Source: Fervidobacterium gondwanense DSM 13020 (lineage in GTDB: Bacteria; Thermotogota; Thermotogae; Thermotogales; Fervidobacteriaceae). From it: a DNA stretch of 64,000 nucleotides. Position numbers and translations under genes: made by a program. The notes under the pieces were generated by a model. It saw only the letters and a list, made by a program, of their open reading frames with translations, made no database searches and had not been told where the DNA came from. This document shows positions 26,833 to 37,577 of the stretch, in pieces. The stretch spans positions 1 to 64,000 of the forward strand of contig NZ_FRDJ01000003.1 in the NCBI RefSeq assembly GCF_900143265.1, written 5' to 3'. Position 1 is the first letter of the stretch. Every line of letters begins with the position of its first letter.

Positions 26833-27276
26833 ATGGAAGGAAAGGCGTTCACAGAAGAAAAAAATTTAGAGGAGTTGCTGAGAGCAATTTGCTTTAGAAT
26901 CCGTGTCCACGGCCGAGAAGCTTTGAAGAATTATAGCATAACCTCTGCACAATTTGATCTACTTCAGAGAGTGTATTTCAACGGTCCGCAGACTATGACT
27001 AAGCTGAGCCAAATGCTTGGAATAGCTAAGAGTACTACAAGTGGTTTGGTCATGAGGTTGGTGAGAGATGGATTTTTGAACAGAACAAGAGACCAAAAGG
27101 ACAAGAGAATTTTCAAAGTTGAGATAACTGTTCTTGGTGAAGAAGTGATTAAGGCTGTCATTAAGAAGAGGGAAGAATATATTGGGACGATAATACGCAA
27201 ACTTCCAGAAAAGAAGAGAGAAGAAATAAGAGAATCTCTGGAGATTTTATACAAACTTATGCAAGAGGAGGAATAA
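26833..27276 (+). CDS. MarR family transcriptional regulator
   Basis: A 147-residue winged-helix regulator. Residues about 35-100 form the DNA-binding domain (ITSAQFDLLQRVYF, MTKLSQMLGIAKSTTSGLVMRLVRDGFL, the wing RDQKDKRIFKVEIT), flanked by dimerisation helices. The ligand and targets are unknown. It lies between M18 aminopeptidase and the envelope gene cluster; MarR proteins often control adjacent genes, but I saw no clear palindrome in the 45-bp gap downstream. Confidence 0.9.
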   Translation: MEGKAFTEEKNLEELLRAICFRIRVHGREALKNYSITSAQFDLLQRVYFNGPQTMTKLSQMLGIAKSTTSGLVMRLVRDGFLNRTRDQKDKRIFKVEITVLGEEVIKAVIKKREEYIGTIIRKLPEKKREEIRESLEILYKLMQEEE

Positions 27277-27321
27277 TTGTTGATTTTTAATTTTTAATGT
27301 GCGTTAAGGAGGTTAGAATCT

Positions 27322-28749
27322 TTGAGGATTCTCAGGATCATTTTACTACTTATTTTGACATTTCAATTCAGTGCTTTTTCTTTAACGATTGAAGCTCCGA
27401 GTGGTAGTATGGTCTACTACAATGGAAAGTTGATAGGTACAATAAAAGAAAAAAGTATATCCTTTCAAGCAACATTTCCGGGAGAGCTGAAAGTAGTAAA
27501 GCCTGGATACGTTACCTTTGAAAAGATAATAACGGAAGACGGTACAATAACTGTGAATTTACAACTGCCAGCATTTCTGAACATTACGTTAAGCCCACAG
27601 AATTCTTTAGTTTTCATCGACAACGAAATGCTGAAAACTGAAAGCGATTCAACAAGCTTGCGCCTTCAAATAACGCCCGGGGTACATGAAATAAAGGTCA
27701 TTGCCCCGGATTTTATGCAAAAATCTCTTAAAGTGGAACTTTCGCCGTATGAGGAGAAGTATCTTGATATATCTTTAAAAAGGACTGTAACTTTAAAACT
27801 CACTTCGGATAAACCAGTTAAAGGTGCAATCATAAACAACATGATTTTAGACTTGCCGGCTCAGATTGAGGTACTGCCAGGTAAGTACAAGCTCTACTTA
27901 CCACAGAATTTCGTAAAAAGTATACAAGAGATAGAAGTTCCAGCTTATGATGAATACTCAGTGAATATAGACACTTCTGAATTTCGAAAACTTTCTTTGA
28001 GTGGAAAGCCAGAGAAAGCTTACGTAAAGATTGGAAATGATATATTTAAGCTACCACTGGAGAAGTTATTACCAGAAGGTGTTTATGCTTTAGAGATATT
28101 TGCAGAAGGCTTCTTTCCGTATAAGACCGTTGTTAATTTAAAAAACGACTACACCCTCTTTTACAGTCTCCAACCAGTACAAGAGATCGCGATGAGTGAA
28201 ATTGCGAGCGACGCTCTTTTTTACGATTTATATGAGGTTCTATTTGACGGATATGAGCGGAAGTTATTACAGAAAAGGTCTTGGTTAACATCAATTAGAG
28301 AAAGAAGAACCGATAAAAGGGAACTTATCTGGGTTGGATTCAGTGATGGTTCCTTAAAGAGGTTACCAAATACTGTCCCAATAGTCATAACTTCGAAGAT
28401 AAATCTCTATTACGATAGCATCGTCTTCCAAGGACCTGGAATTATACAGGTTGAAAAGGGTAGCGTTGTACGTTTTAGTGACGCAAAGGGTGTTTTGGAA
28501 GGCAGACAATTTAAAGCTGAAAAACTGACAGTTATAGATGATGGTACGAGATGTTTGGTTAATATTTATTCTGAACAAACGTGCGATGTTTACTGGGATA
28601 ATGTATTCATTGGAAAAACACCGATATACTTATTCGTGACAACAGCGGGCGAACACAAGATTTCTTTTGTAAAGAATGGGATAACGATTGAGAATAAAGT
28701 AATAAACATTGACTCTGGTGTCCTGAATGAAATTGTCTTGCAAAAATAG
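27322..28749 (+). CDS. Exported PEGA-domain protein
   Basis: A 475-residue protein with a signal peptide (residues 1-20, RILRIILLLILTFQFSAFS) and several PEGA-type beta modules: GSMVYYNGKLIGTIKEK at the N-terminus, NSLVFIDNEM with HEIKVIAPDFMQKSLKVEL, and a clear C-terminal copy CDVYWDNVFIGKTPIYLF followed by AGEHKISFVKNG. PEGA domains are common in surface proteins; their binding role is not well defined. It starts at TTG 27322, 7-8 bp after AAGGAGG. It heads an envelope-related cluster. Confidence 0.85.
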   Translation: MRILRIILLLILTFQFSAFSLTIEAPSGSMVYYNGKLIGTIKEKSISFQATFPGELKVVKPGYVTFEKIITEDGTITVNLQLPAFLNITLSPQNSLVFIDNEMLKTESDSTSLRLQITPGVHEIKVIAPDFMQKSLKVELSPYEEKYLDISLKRTVTLKLTSDKPVKGAIINNMILDLPAQIEVLPGKYKLYLPQNFVKSIQEIEVPAYDEYSVNIDTSEFRKLSLSGKPEKAYVKIGNDIFKLPLEKLLPEGVYALEIFAEGFFPYKTVVNLKNDYTLFYSLQPVQEIAMSEIASDALFYDLYEVLFDGYERKLLQKRSWLTSIRERRTDKRELIWVGFSDGSLKRLPNTVPIVITSKINLYYDSIVFQGPGIIQVEKGSVVRFSDAKGVLEGRQFKAEKLTVIDDGTRCLVNIYSEQTCDVYWDNVFIGKTPIYLFVTTAGEHKISFVKNGITIENKVINIDSGVLNEIVLQK

Positions 28750-28778
28750 AGAAAAACAAAAAGCCGAGGTGAGTCTCT

Positions 28779-30005
28779 ATGATACTAAGAAAGTTTTTGA
28801 TTATAACAGCTGTTCTCATTTTTCTAAATTCGGTCTTTCCCGCGACGATTAAAGATCTATCGCCTTCCGCTGCTGATTATAAGGCTGTAAATTTTCTTGT
28901 CGATGAGAAGATTATGGACGTTGACGCAAACAGTAATTTCAAACCATCTCTGCTAGTTACCAAACTTGATTTGGCAAGATATCTTTATGCACTCGTGAAT
29001 AGGTATAATCTAATTGGACGCACAGAAGACTACAGTGATTCTATTAAGAGACTTGAGGCAAGAATCTCAGCTCTTGAGAAGCAAATGGAAAACATACCTA
29101 AAACGAGTTCAGCTGGTGTGAGTATCCCCCAGATTACAGCTTTACAAAATGAAATAAGTGACTTAAAGAAAAAGATTGCAAATTTAGAGAACACTTCGGT
29201 AAGTTCTACAAACGTTTCAAAAAGCATTGAACAGTCACTGACCCCTGTTCAAAATGATTTATCCAACCTTACTAAGAGGTTGACGAGTCTCGAAAATAAA
29301 GTCAATACACTTCCTCAACCGAAAGATTATTCTAAGGATATAGAGTCTATAAATTCAAGAATTACAAATCTTGAGAAAATAACCAGCAGTCTACCTCAAC
29401 CGAAAGATATTCAGCAGCTAAATGAAAGAATAAATAACCTGAACAATTTAATTAACCGGGCTAACGATGAAATAGCTGGACTCAAAACTGAAATCAGAAG
29501 CGAAATCAAGACTGAGATAGAAAATGTTTCGACGAAAATTGACAGTAATTATCAACAGCAACTTGCCGAGATGGAAAAACTGAGACTCAGGGTTCAAAAA
29601 CTGGAAGAAGTGATAAATAAAGGTGACGATTTTTTAAGAAGACTTGATGCGATAGATGCATTAACTCTTGTTAATATGTTTTCAACGGTTCAAGTGCTTT
29701 ACAACAGGTTTGACCAAATCGAAGATAGGTATACGAAACTGGAAAATAAGATATCTGAGATTTCTGTCGAACAGCAGTACGTAATGAGTGAAATAGCAAA
29801 GGTATCTTCAAGTACTGACAAATTGCAAAATATGGATAATAGGGTGCAAAATGCCGAAAAGATAGCCATCGAATCAACACAAAGAGTTGATTCAATGAGT
29901 TTGGAATTGTCAAAAATTAAGAGCGAACTTGAAACTACAAGAATAATAGCGATAAGTGCTGTTGTACTTGCTGCAGTCCTCGGTATAGTTATTTTATTGA
30001 AATAG
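28779..30005 (+). CDS. Omp-alpha-like coiled-coil outer-sheath protein
   Basis: A 408-residue protein with a signal peptide (about 1-21), an SLH-type domain (IKDLSPSAADYKAVNFLVDEKIMDVDANSNFKPS, split here only by description of residues 23-60), a long heptad-patterned coiled coil (about 85-380) and one C-terminal hydrophobic helix (IIAISAVVLAAVLGIVILL). This is the layout of Thermotoga maritima Omp-alpha, a rod about 400 residues long that links the outer sheath to the cell body. The SLH domain would bind peptidoglycan and the C-terminal helix would anchor the sheath. The ribosome binding site is GAGGTGAG. The organism-level inference rests partly on this gene. Confidence 0.85.
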   Translation: MILRKFLIITAVLIFLNSVFPATIKDLSPSAADYKAVNFLVDEKIMDVDANSNFKPSLLVTKLDLARYLYALVNRYNLIGRTEDYSDSIKRLEARISALEKQMENIPKTSSAGVSIPQITALQNEISDLKKKIANLENTSVSSTNVSKSIEQSLTPVQNDLSNLTKRLTSLENKVNTLPQPKDYSKDIESINSRITNLEKITSSLPQPKDIQQLNERINNLNNLINRANDEIAGLKTEIRSEIKTEIENVSTKIDSNYQQQLAEMEKLRLRVQKLEEVINKGDDFLRRLDAIDALTLVNMFSTVQVLYNRFDQIEDRYTKLENKISEISVEQQYVMSEIAKVSSSTDKLQNMDNRVQNAEKIAIESTQRVDSMSLELSKIKSELETTRIIAISAVVLAAVLGIVILLK

Positions 30006-30026
30006 CAAACGTAAAGGTGATAACGA

Positions 30027-30809
30027 GTGCTGGGACTTGCACTTCAAGCGGGTGGAGTTAAAGGCTTTTCTCATATAGCCACCTTAAAGATTTTTGAAGA
30101 ATGTCGAGCACGGCCAGATGTTATATCTGGTTCATCAGCCGGTTCAATAGTTGGTGGTCTGTACGCAATTTACACGAATGCTGATGCAGTATACGATATA
30201 TTTGCAAAGACAGTGAAGAAATTTCTGAGAAGGCAGAAGACTAAGCCTGAACCGATTATGAACTTGGAAATGACAATTAAAGAATCTCTCTATTCATTGG
30301 ATGAATATTATGAATTCTTTAAAGAACTCTTTGGAAAGACTAAGTTTTCGGAGCTAAAGATTAAATTGTTAGTAATTGCTTTCGATTTATCAGAAATGAA
30401 GAGTATGATAATTGACGAAGGTTTTCTTGTTGACGCTGTTCTTGCAAGCTGCACAGTTCCTGGAGTTTTCGAGCCAACTTATGTTGCAGGTAACAAAATG
30501 CTTGATGGCGGTGTGCTATCACCTGTTCCTGCTAAGGAGTTGAAGTACTACGGTGCTGATAAAATAGTTGCGAGCGTTTTTGAAGAGAACGTTCCTAATT
30601 ATACGACATATGCCGATTTGATGCTTGTTGTTGACTGGTTAAAAGAAAGACAAATTATAAACAATGCAGTGAACTACGTGGACTTCTGTTTCAAATATCC
30701 AATTTCAGTTGGTTGGAGGGATTTTGACAAATGTGATAAGGTTTACTATGATGCTCTTAATGTTGCAAGGAGTGTGAAAGATGAGTTTCAGAGTTTCCTT
30801 GGGCGGTGA
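30027..30809 (+). CDS. Patatin-like phospholipase
   Basis: A 260-residue patatin-domain protein. It shows the oxyanion loop (LQAGGVKGFSH), the nucleophile elbow GSSAGS (Gly-x-Ser-x-Gly, Ser near residue 37), and the catalytic Asp in MLDGGVLSPVP. These form the Ser-Asp dyad of lipid acyl hydrolases. No signal peptide is present, so it acts in the cytosol or on the inner face of the membrane. It starts at GTG 30027 after AAAGGTGA. Its last 29 bp overlap the next gene, a degenerate relative. Confidence 0.92.
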   Translation: MLGLALQAGGVKGFSHIATLKIFEECRARPDVISGSSAGSIVGGLYAIYTNADAVYDIFAKTVKKFLRRQKTKPEPIMNLEMTIKESLYSLDEYYEFFKELFGKTKFSELKIKLLVIAFDLSEMKSMIIDEGFLVDAVLASCTVPGVFEPTYVAGNKMLDGGVLSPVPAKELKYYGADKIVASVFEENVPNYTTYADLMLVVDWLKERQIINNAVNYVDFCFKYPISVGWRDFDKCDKVYYDALNVARSVKDEFQSFLGR

Positions 30810-31533
30810 TGTGATACATTACCTCGGAGCTGTGGGGTTCTTTAGAGCTCTCGACGAATCAAATATCTTAAACAACGTAGAGATCCATTGTAGTGGTTTC
30901 TCCTGTATTCCTGCCATTGTCTACCTCACCAAACCACAATCATCATACAACATTCTTTCAAATGCTTGGGCAGAAGCGCAAAAGGTTTTCAAAAATGCAG
31001 CTTTAACTTCTTTAGATGAGCTTTCTAAGAATATCCTATTGCTTTATAAGATGAGTACAGTTATCAATAAAGAGTCATCAAAGAAGAGAATTCAAGAATT
31101 TGTCGAAAAGTTTGTCCCATCCTGTGAGATAGCAGAAAGTGACAATGTTAAGGTTCACGCATTCGATGTTTCAACAAATAAGGACGTGATTCTTTATGGA
31201 AATTCAAAAGACCTCTTGCTGAAAGCCTTACCATACCCTTTAGATTTTGCTCCTGTGGAAAATTTCATTTCTTCAAGTTGGGTATTTGGTATTTCGGAAG
31301 GTGATGGTATAATATATCTCGATTGGATTGAAAGAAATACGCCTAAGCGAGCCACTGATTATCTCCTTCTCGCAACATTCGCAAGAACATCAGCCCTTGT
31401 AAATGAGAAGTTACAGAGGGCAAGATTTCCCTACAGAATTCGCTTATCAAATTCGAAGGACGATTTCAGAATAATCAGCCTAAAGTTTTATCAGATAGGA
31501 CAGGAATTGGCAGGAGCTATCAAAAACGTTTAA
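30781..31533 (+). CDS. Degenerate patatin-like protein
   Basis: A 250-residue protein whose beginning (SLGGDVIHYLGAVGFFRAL) and the segment IHCSGFSCIPAIVYL align by eye with the patatin oxyanion loop and nucleophile elbow of the preceding gene. Here the elbow is GFSCI rather than GxSxG, and no DGG/DGA motif is evident. It is probably an inactive or altered patatin paralogue, perhaps a regulatory partner. The ATG lies 8 bp after AAGGAG and inside the upstream gene (29-bp overlap, different frame). The function is unknown. Confidence 0.75.
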   Translation: MSFRVSLGGDVIHYLGAVGFFRALDESNILNNVEIHCSGFSCIPAIVYLTKPQSSYNILSNAWAEAQKVFKNAALTSLDELSKNILLLYKMSTVINKESSKKRIQEFVEKFVPSCEIAESDNVKVHAFDVSTNKDVILYGNSKDLLLKALPYPLDFAPVENFISSSWVFGISEGDGIIYLDWIERNTPKRATDYLLLATFARTSALVNEKLQRARFPYRIRLSNSKDDFRIISLKFYQIGQELAGAIKNV

Positions 31534-31548
31534 TTGGGAGGTGGACAT

Positions 31549-32226
31549 ATGAAAAGGCTTTTTAGAATTGTTTCCTTAATTGTTGTAAGCATTGTTATAG
31601 TAGCAGTCCTTACAGCTCAAACAACGACGACAATCACCACAACGACACAGAAAAAATCAAAAACCGTTAGGGTATCCGCGGATTACGTTGAACCAAAAAG
31701 CGATGTAATCTACTACAAGGGAAGAGTCTTTGTCAATATCGATGAAGACAAAGTGAGCGTAAAAACGACAGAGATGTATGTAAAGAAGGTAGGAGACAAG
31801 TGGAAGACCGTCGAGATACCTGTAAAAGCGGAATTTTCCTTCGATGGCGGAAGTGCTACCACAGAAAAAATGACTTACGATTTGGATAATCGCACTGGAA
31901 CTTTGACAAATTCGACAGTTACAATAGTGGATTCGAAAAGCAACGAAAAGATAATAATAATTACCGATACGCTTAACTATGATTTGGAAAACGATCGGTA
32001 CAACGGAACTAAAAAAGGGGGCGTAAGCATAACAAAGGGTGATATAACCGCTGTTGCCGATAGATTTGAGTACGATAAAAAGAAAGGCGAACTTTCTCTG
32101 TTCGGAGCAGTTGTCATAAACGATCCTAAGAAAGGCGTAAAGATGACAGCTTCAGATGCGGTCATCTACACAGAGAAAAACGATATGAAGGCTAACAACG
32201 CAAACATCGAACTTAAAGTCGATTAG
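31549..32226 (+). CDS. LptA/OstA-like periplasmic protein
   Basis: A 225-residue exported protein with a signal peptide (about 1-24), a Thr-rich linker and repeated OstA-type beta strands: VRVSADYVEPKSDVIYYKGRV, TEKMTYDLDNRTGTLTN, ITDTLNYDLENDRYNGT and ITAVADRFEYDKKKGELSLFG. This jelly-roll family carries lipopolysaccharide or other lipids between membranes. Thermotogales lack typical LPS, so the cargo here is uncertain. The ATG at 31549 follows GGGAGGTG; an in-frame TTG at 31534 overlaps that site. The neighbouring patatins and Omp-alpha-like gene fit an outer-envelope role. Confidence 0.82.
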   Translation: MKRLFRIVSLIVVSIVIVAVLTAQTTTTITTTTQKKSKTVRVSADYVEPKSDVIYYKGRVFVNIDEDKVSVKTTEMYVKKVGDKWKTVEIPVKAEFSFDGGSATTEKMTYDLDNRTGTLTNSTVTIVDSKSNEKIIIITDTLNYDLENDRYNGTKKGGVSITKGDITAVADRFEYDKKKGELSLFGAVVINDPKKGVKMTASDAVIYTEKNDMKANNANIELKVD

Positions 32227-32269
32227 GTTGATTGAATTGTTTCCACAAACTCAAAGATGAGGGATGAGC

Positions 32270-33169
32270 GTGAAGAGAATTATAATATCTGGCCCAACGG
32301 CATCTGGAAAGACAGATATAGTTGTTGAACTGTCTAAAAGGATTCCAATCGAAGTTATTTCTATGGATTCGAGGCAAATTTACAAATATATGGACATTGG
32401 GACGGCAAAGCCTGATCCTTATCAATTAACCCTTGTTAAACATCACATGATAGATATAATAGAGCCAAATGAGTATTTTAATGCATTTTTGTATCAAAAG
32501 GAAGCTAAAGAGATAGAAAAGGAGATTTTGGAGCGAGGAAAAATTCCAATTTATGTTGGTGGTACTGGACTTTATATTGATGCATTAGTAAAAGGCTTTT
32601 TTGAGGGTGTATCACGCGATGAGAACATACGTAAAGAGTTGAGCAAACTAAATGAACAAGAACCCGGTATATTAAGAAAAATGCTCGAAGAATTTGACCC
32701 TCAAGCTGCATCACACATACATCCTCAAGATATAAAAAGGACTATACGAGCACTCGAGGTTTACTTGAAGACTGGTAAGAGAATTTCCGAACTCCAGAAA
32801 CAGCAACCAACAGAGGATTTTATTTTATTAGTGCTAAATCCAAAAAGGGAGGAGCTCTACGAGAGAATTAATCACCGTGCTGAGAAAATGATAGAGCATG
32901 GTCTTATCGATGAGGTTAAGAACTTGGTGGAAAAGTACGGTGATAACCTCGAATCTTTCAAAACAATCGGATATCGAGAAATTATCGATTACCTCAACGG
33001 TGTTTACAGTCTTGAAACAGCTATTCATTTAATAAAACGCAACACAAGACATTATGCGAGGCGCCAAATAATATATTTGAGAAGGTTCAACAATGCTATT
33101 TGGATTGAGCCAGACAAAGACACTGTGGAAAATATCGAGAACATAATCAGGAAAGAATACACTCTTTAA
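32270..33169 (+). CDS. miaA: tRNA dimethylallyltransferase
   Basis: An enzyme of about 299 residues that adds an isopentenyl group to A37 of tRNAs reading UNN codons. It has the P-loop GPTASGKT, SMDSRQIYKYMDIGTAKP, HHMIDIIEPNEYFNAF, YVGGTGLYIDALVKG and the C-terminal IGYREIIDYLNG with KRNTRHYARRQ. The GTG at 32270 is 6 bp after a GAGGG site; an ATG at 32264 lies almost against it and is less likely. It is part of the long plus-strand run. Confidence 0.96.
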   Translation: MKRIIISGPTASGKTDIVVELSKRIPIEVISMDSRQIYKYMDIGTAKPDPYQLTLVKHHMIDIIEPNEYFNAFLYQKEAKEIEKEILERGKIPIYVGGTGLYIDALVKGFFEGVSRDENIRKELSKLNEQEPGILRKMLEEFDPQAASHIHPQDIKRTIRALEVYLKTGKRISELQKQQPTEDFILLVLNPKREELYERINHRAEKMIEHGLIDEVKNLVEKYGDNLESFKTIGYREIIDYLNGVYSLETAIHLIKRNTRHYARRQIIYLRRFNNAIWIEPDKDTVENIENIIRKEYTL

Positions 33170-33243
33170 GGCTTTTCTTCAATCAATCCTCGACATTGGA
33201 GCGATCCTCAAGTAGGACTGAAAAAACGACAGAGGTGAAAGAC

Positions 33244-34785
33244 ATGGAATCGCTTTACAGGAAGTACAGACCTTCAACCTTCCGGGAAATTGTTGGCCAA
33301 GGACATATAAAAAAGCTGTTGAAAAATGCGTTGGAAAAGAGGACTCTTAGCCACGCTTACATCTTCGCAGGACCGCGAGGTACTGGAAAGACAACAACAG
33401 CGAGGATTCTCGCAAAGTCACTGAACTGTGAGAAGAACCAATTTGGTGAACCGTGTAACGAGTGCGCATCGTGTAAATCAATAGACAACGGTTCTCATCT
33501 TGATGTCGTTGAACTTGACGCAGCTTCAAACAGAGGCATTGATGAGATTAGAAAGATTAGAGACGGGGTCAACTTTACTCCAGTAATGGGAAAGTATAAA
33601 GTTTATATAATCGATGAAGTCCACATGCTGACACGTGAAGCTTTCAATGCGCTATTAAAGACTTTGGAAGAACCACCTGAGCACATCCTCTTTGTACTTG
33701 CAACGACAAATCCTGAGAAGATCCCGCCAACGATTATCTCCAGATGCCACGTTTTGGAATTTAGAAATATTTCAAAAGAAGACATTGTGCAAAGGTTAAA
33801 GGAAGTGTGTGAAAGCGAAGGATTTGACGTTACCGAAGAAGCTTTGGAAAAGATTAGTAAAAAGGCAGCTGGCGGTTTGCGTGATGCTCTGTCTATCTTA
33901 GAACAGGTAGTACGCTATGCAGGTGGCGAAGTAACTTCAGAAGTAGTAGAAGAAGCTTTGGGTTACGTTAGCGAAGATGTTTTGATGAGGTTTTTGGATG
34001 CTTTGTTTAGCGGGGATGGTCATACTGTAGAAAATGTGCTCGATGAAGTATATATAGAACGCGGTGATTTTGATACATTTTTAACGCAGCTTGTTGAATA
34101 TGCTGTCGAAAAGAAGGATTACGAACATATAAAAATAGCAACCAAGATTTACGACATTCAAAAAGAGCTTAAGAACGCTGAAGAAAAGTTGATAGTCGCA
34201 AAGTTGCTATTTTTAAATCTCGTCGCTGAAACAAGAAATATCGAAAAGCCCAAAGAATCAAGAGTCCCAACCTTGGAGACTTCAAAGAGTAAAGAAAACT
34301 TAATTAAAAGTGCTAAGCCTGAAACGAAAGAGATTAAACCAAGCATTGATAAGCTCATAAATGTGAATGAAGTTGCTGAAAATATCGTTGATGGCGATGT
34401 TGCCCATGGGAATAAGGAAGAGATCAAACGCTCTGAAACGGGACAAGAACAGGAAAGTGTAAGTTTCATACCTGCTGCTACGAACGAAATTTCCAGCTCA
34501 AAAATGAAGTTAGTTACTAAAGAAATTTTAGATGACTTAAAGCTTAACGGAGATCTTTCGATTTATGTTGGTTTATCTCTTGCAACTGTTTATGAACTCG
34601 ATGATGTTGTCAGAATTGTATTTGATAAATCCAAGCAGTTCAGTTATGAAATATTGAAGGAAAAGAAAGAACAGATAGAAATTTTGTATTATCAAAAATC
34701 TGGCAAGAAAAGAGAAGTGAAAATTGAGCTCTCAGACGATGATCATGATCCTGTCTTGGAAAAATTGAAAATGTTACTTAGCTGA
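33244..34785 (+). CDS. dnaX: DNA polymerase III subunit gamma/tau
   Basis: A 513-residue clamp-loader ATPase. It shows YRKYRPSTFREIVGQGHIKKLLKNAL, Walker A GPRGTGKTT, the four-Cys zinc module CEKNQFGEPCNECASC, the Walker B/DExH stretch YIIDEVHMLT, the sensor TTNPEKIPPTIISRC, and a collar domain. The C-terminal third is charged and variable, as in tau. The ATG at 33244 follows AGAGGTGAAAG; the frame stays open from 33196 but that extension is not conserved in kind. I found no A-run that would allow a programmed frameshift to a short gamma form. Confidence 0.95.
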   Translation: MESLYRKYRPSTFREIVGQGHIKKLLKNALEKRTLSHAYIFAGPRGTGKTTTARILAKSLNCEKNQFGEPCNECASCKSIDNGSHLDVVELDAASNRGIDEIRKIRDGVNFTPVMGKYKVYIIDEVHMLTREAFNALLKTLEEPPEHILFVLATTNPEKIPPTIISRCHVLEFRNISKEDIVQRLKEVCESEGFDVTEEALEKISKKAAGGLRDALSILEQVVRYAGGEVTSEVVEEALGYVSEDVLMRFLDALFSGDGHTVENVLDEVYIERGDFDTFLTQLVEYAVEKKDYEHIKIATKIYDIQKELKNAEEKLIVAKLLFLNLVAETRNIEKPKESRVPTLETSKSKENLIKSAKPETKEIKPSIDKLINVNEVAENIVDGDVAHGNKEEIKRSETGQEQESVSFIPAATNEISSSKMKLVTKEILDDLKLNGDLSIYVGLSLATVYELDDVVRIVFDKSKQFSYEILKEKKEQIEILYYQKSGKKREVKIELSDDDHDPVLEKLKMLLS

Positions 34786-34810
34786 TTTACAAAAAGAGGG
34801 GGGAATGGGT

Positions 34811-35868
34811 ATGCTCGATATATATGATGTTATTAATAAGGCAAAGTCAGCAAGAGCTACGGACATACATATATCAGCTGGTAATCCACCTATCATACGC
34901 GTAGACGGTTTTTTGTCGAGAATGCAAGGATATCAACCATTGAGTGCCGAGGATGTTTCTTATGCGGTTAAATCTCTCTTAGAGTCTGAAGACGTTATAG
35001 CTGATTCCAAAGAGACTGATTTCTCTTTCGGCTTCCAAGATGTTAGAATAAGGGCCAACCTTTATTACGAGCGCGGGAATCCTGCACTTGCACTGAGAAT
35101 TATCACAAAGCGAATTCGAACATTCGAAGAACTGGGATTACCGAGCATTTTAAGGGACTTTTGCGATAGAGATACTGGATTAGTTATCGTAACAGGTCCA
35201 ACTGGTAGTGGTAAATCGACAACATTAGCAGCTATGATAGACTACATAAATTCAAAGTACGCATATCATATAATAACAATTGAAGACCCGATAGAATACG
35301 TCTTCGAAAATAAGAATTCCTTGATTCACCAAAGAGAAATTGGTAGAGATACGGAATCTTTTGCTGACGGCTTGAAGTACGCACTCAGGCAAGACCCAGA
35401 TATCATACTCGTTGGAGAAATGAGAGATTTGGAGACGATTTCTTTGGCATTGACAGCTGCCGAAACAGGGCATCTCGTTTTCGCAACTTTGCATACAAAC
35501 TCAGCAGCAACAGCTCCAGAAAGAATAGTTGATGTATTTCCTGCTCATCAACAAAAGCAGGTATCATTACAGCTAGCAAATACATTGGTAGGCGTTGTAT
35601 ATCAAAGGTTAGTACCTAAAAAGACATCAGGTATGATGCCTATCGTCGAGGTCTTAGTCGCGAACAGTGCTGTGAAGAATCTAATAAGAGAAGGAAAAAT
35701 ACACCAGATAGAGAGCATAATGCAGACAGCTCAAAAATTAGGAAACATACTTTTCGATGATGCGCTTCTCAAAGCATATTTCTCAGGCGAGATAAGCAAA
35801 GAAGTAGTTGTGGGATTTGCAAGGAATCCAGAGGAGGTGGCTAAAAAAGTAGGATGGACAGGAGTTTG

Positions 35869-35869
<1 letters not shown>
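34811..35869 (+). CDS. pilT: Type IV pilus twitching ATPase PilT
   Basis: A 352-residue hexameric retraction ATPase. It has an N-terminal PAS-like domain ([20 protein letters not shown]), Walker [10 protein letters not shown], the Asp box ITIEDPIEY, Walker [11 protein letters not shown] and the His box [12 protein letters not shown]. The AIRNLIREGK-type motif of retraction ATPases appears as [15 protein letters not shown]. The ATG at 34811 is 7 bp after AGAGGGGGG; an ATG at 34805 is too close to it. No pilin genes lie nearby. The stop overlaps the prfA start by 1 bp. Confidence 0.95.
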
Positions 35870-37544
<1,675 letters not shown>

Positions 37545-37577
37545 TTTTTTTGACTCGAAAACGGAGGTGTTTACCGC

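Noticed and set aside
34140-34300. Programmed frameshift in dnaX giving a short gamma subunit
   Set aside because: I found no long A run or A-AAA-AAG slippery site with a following stem in this region.
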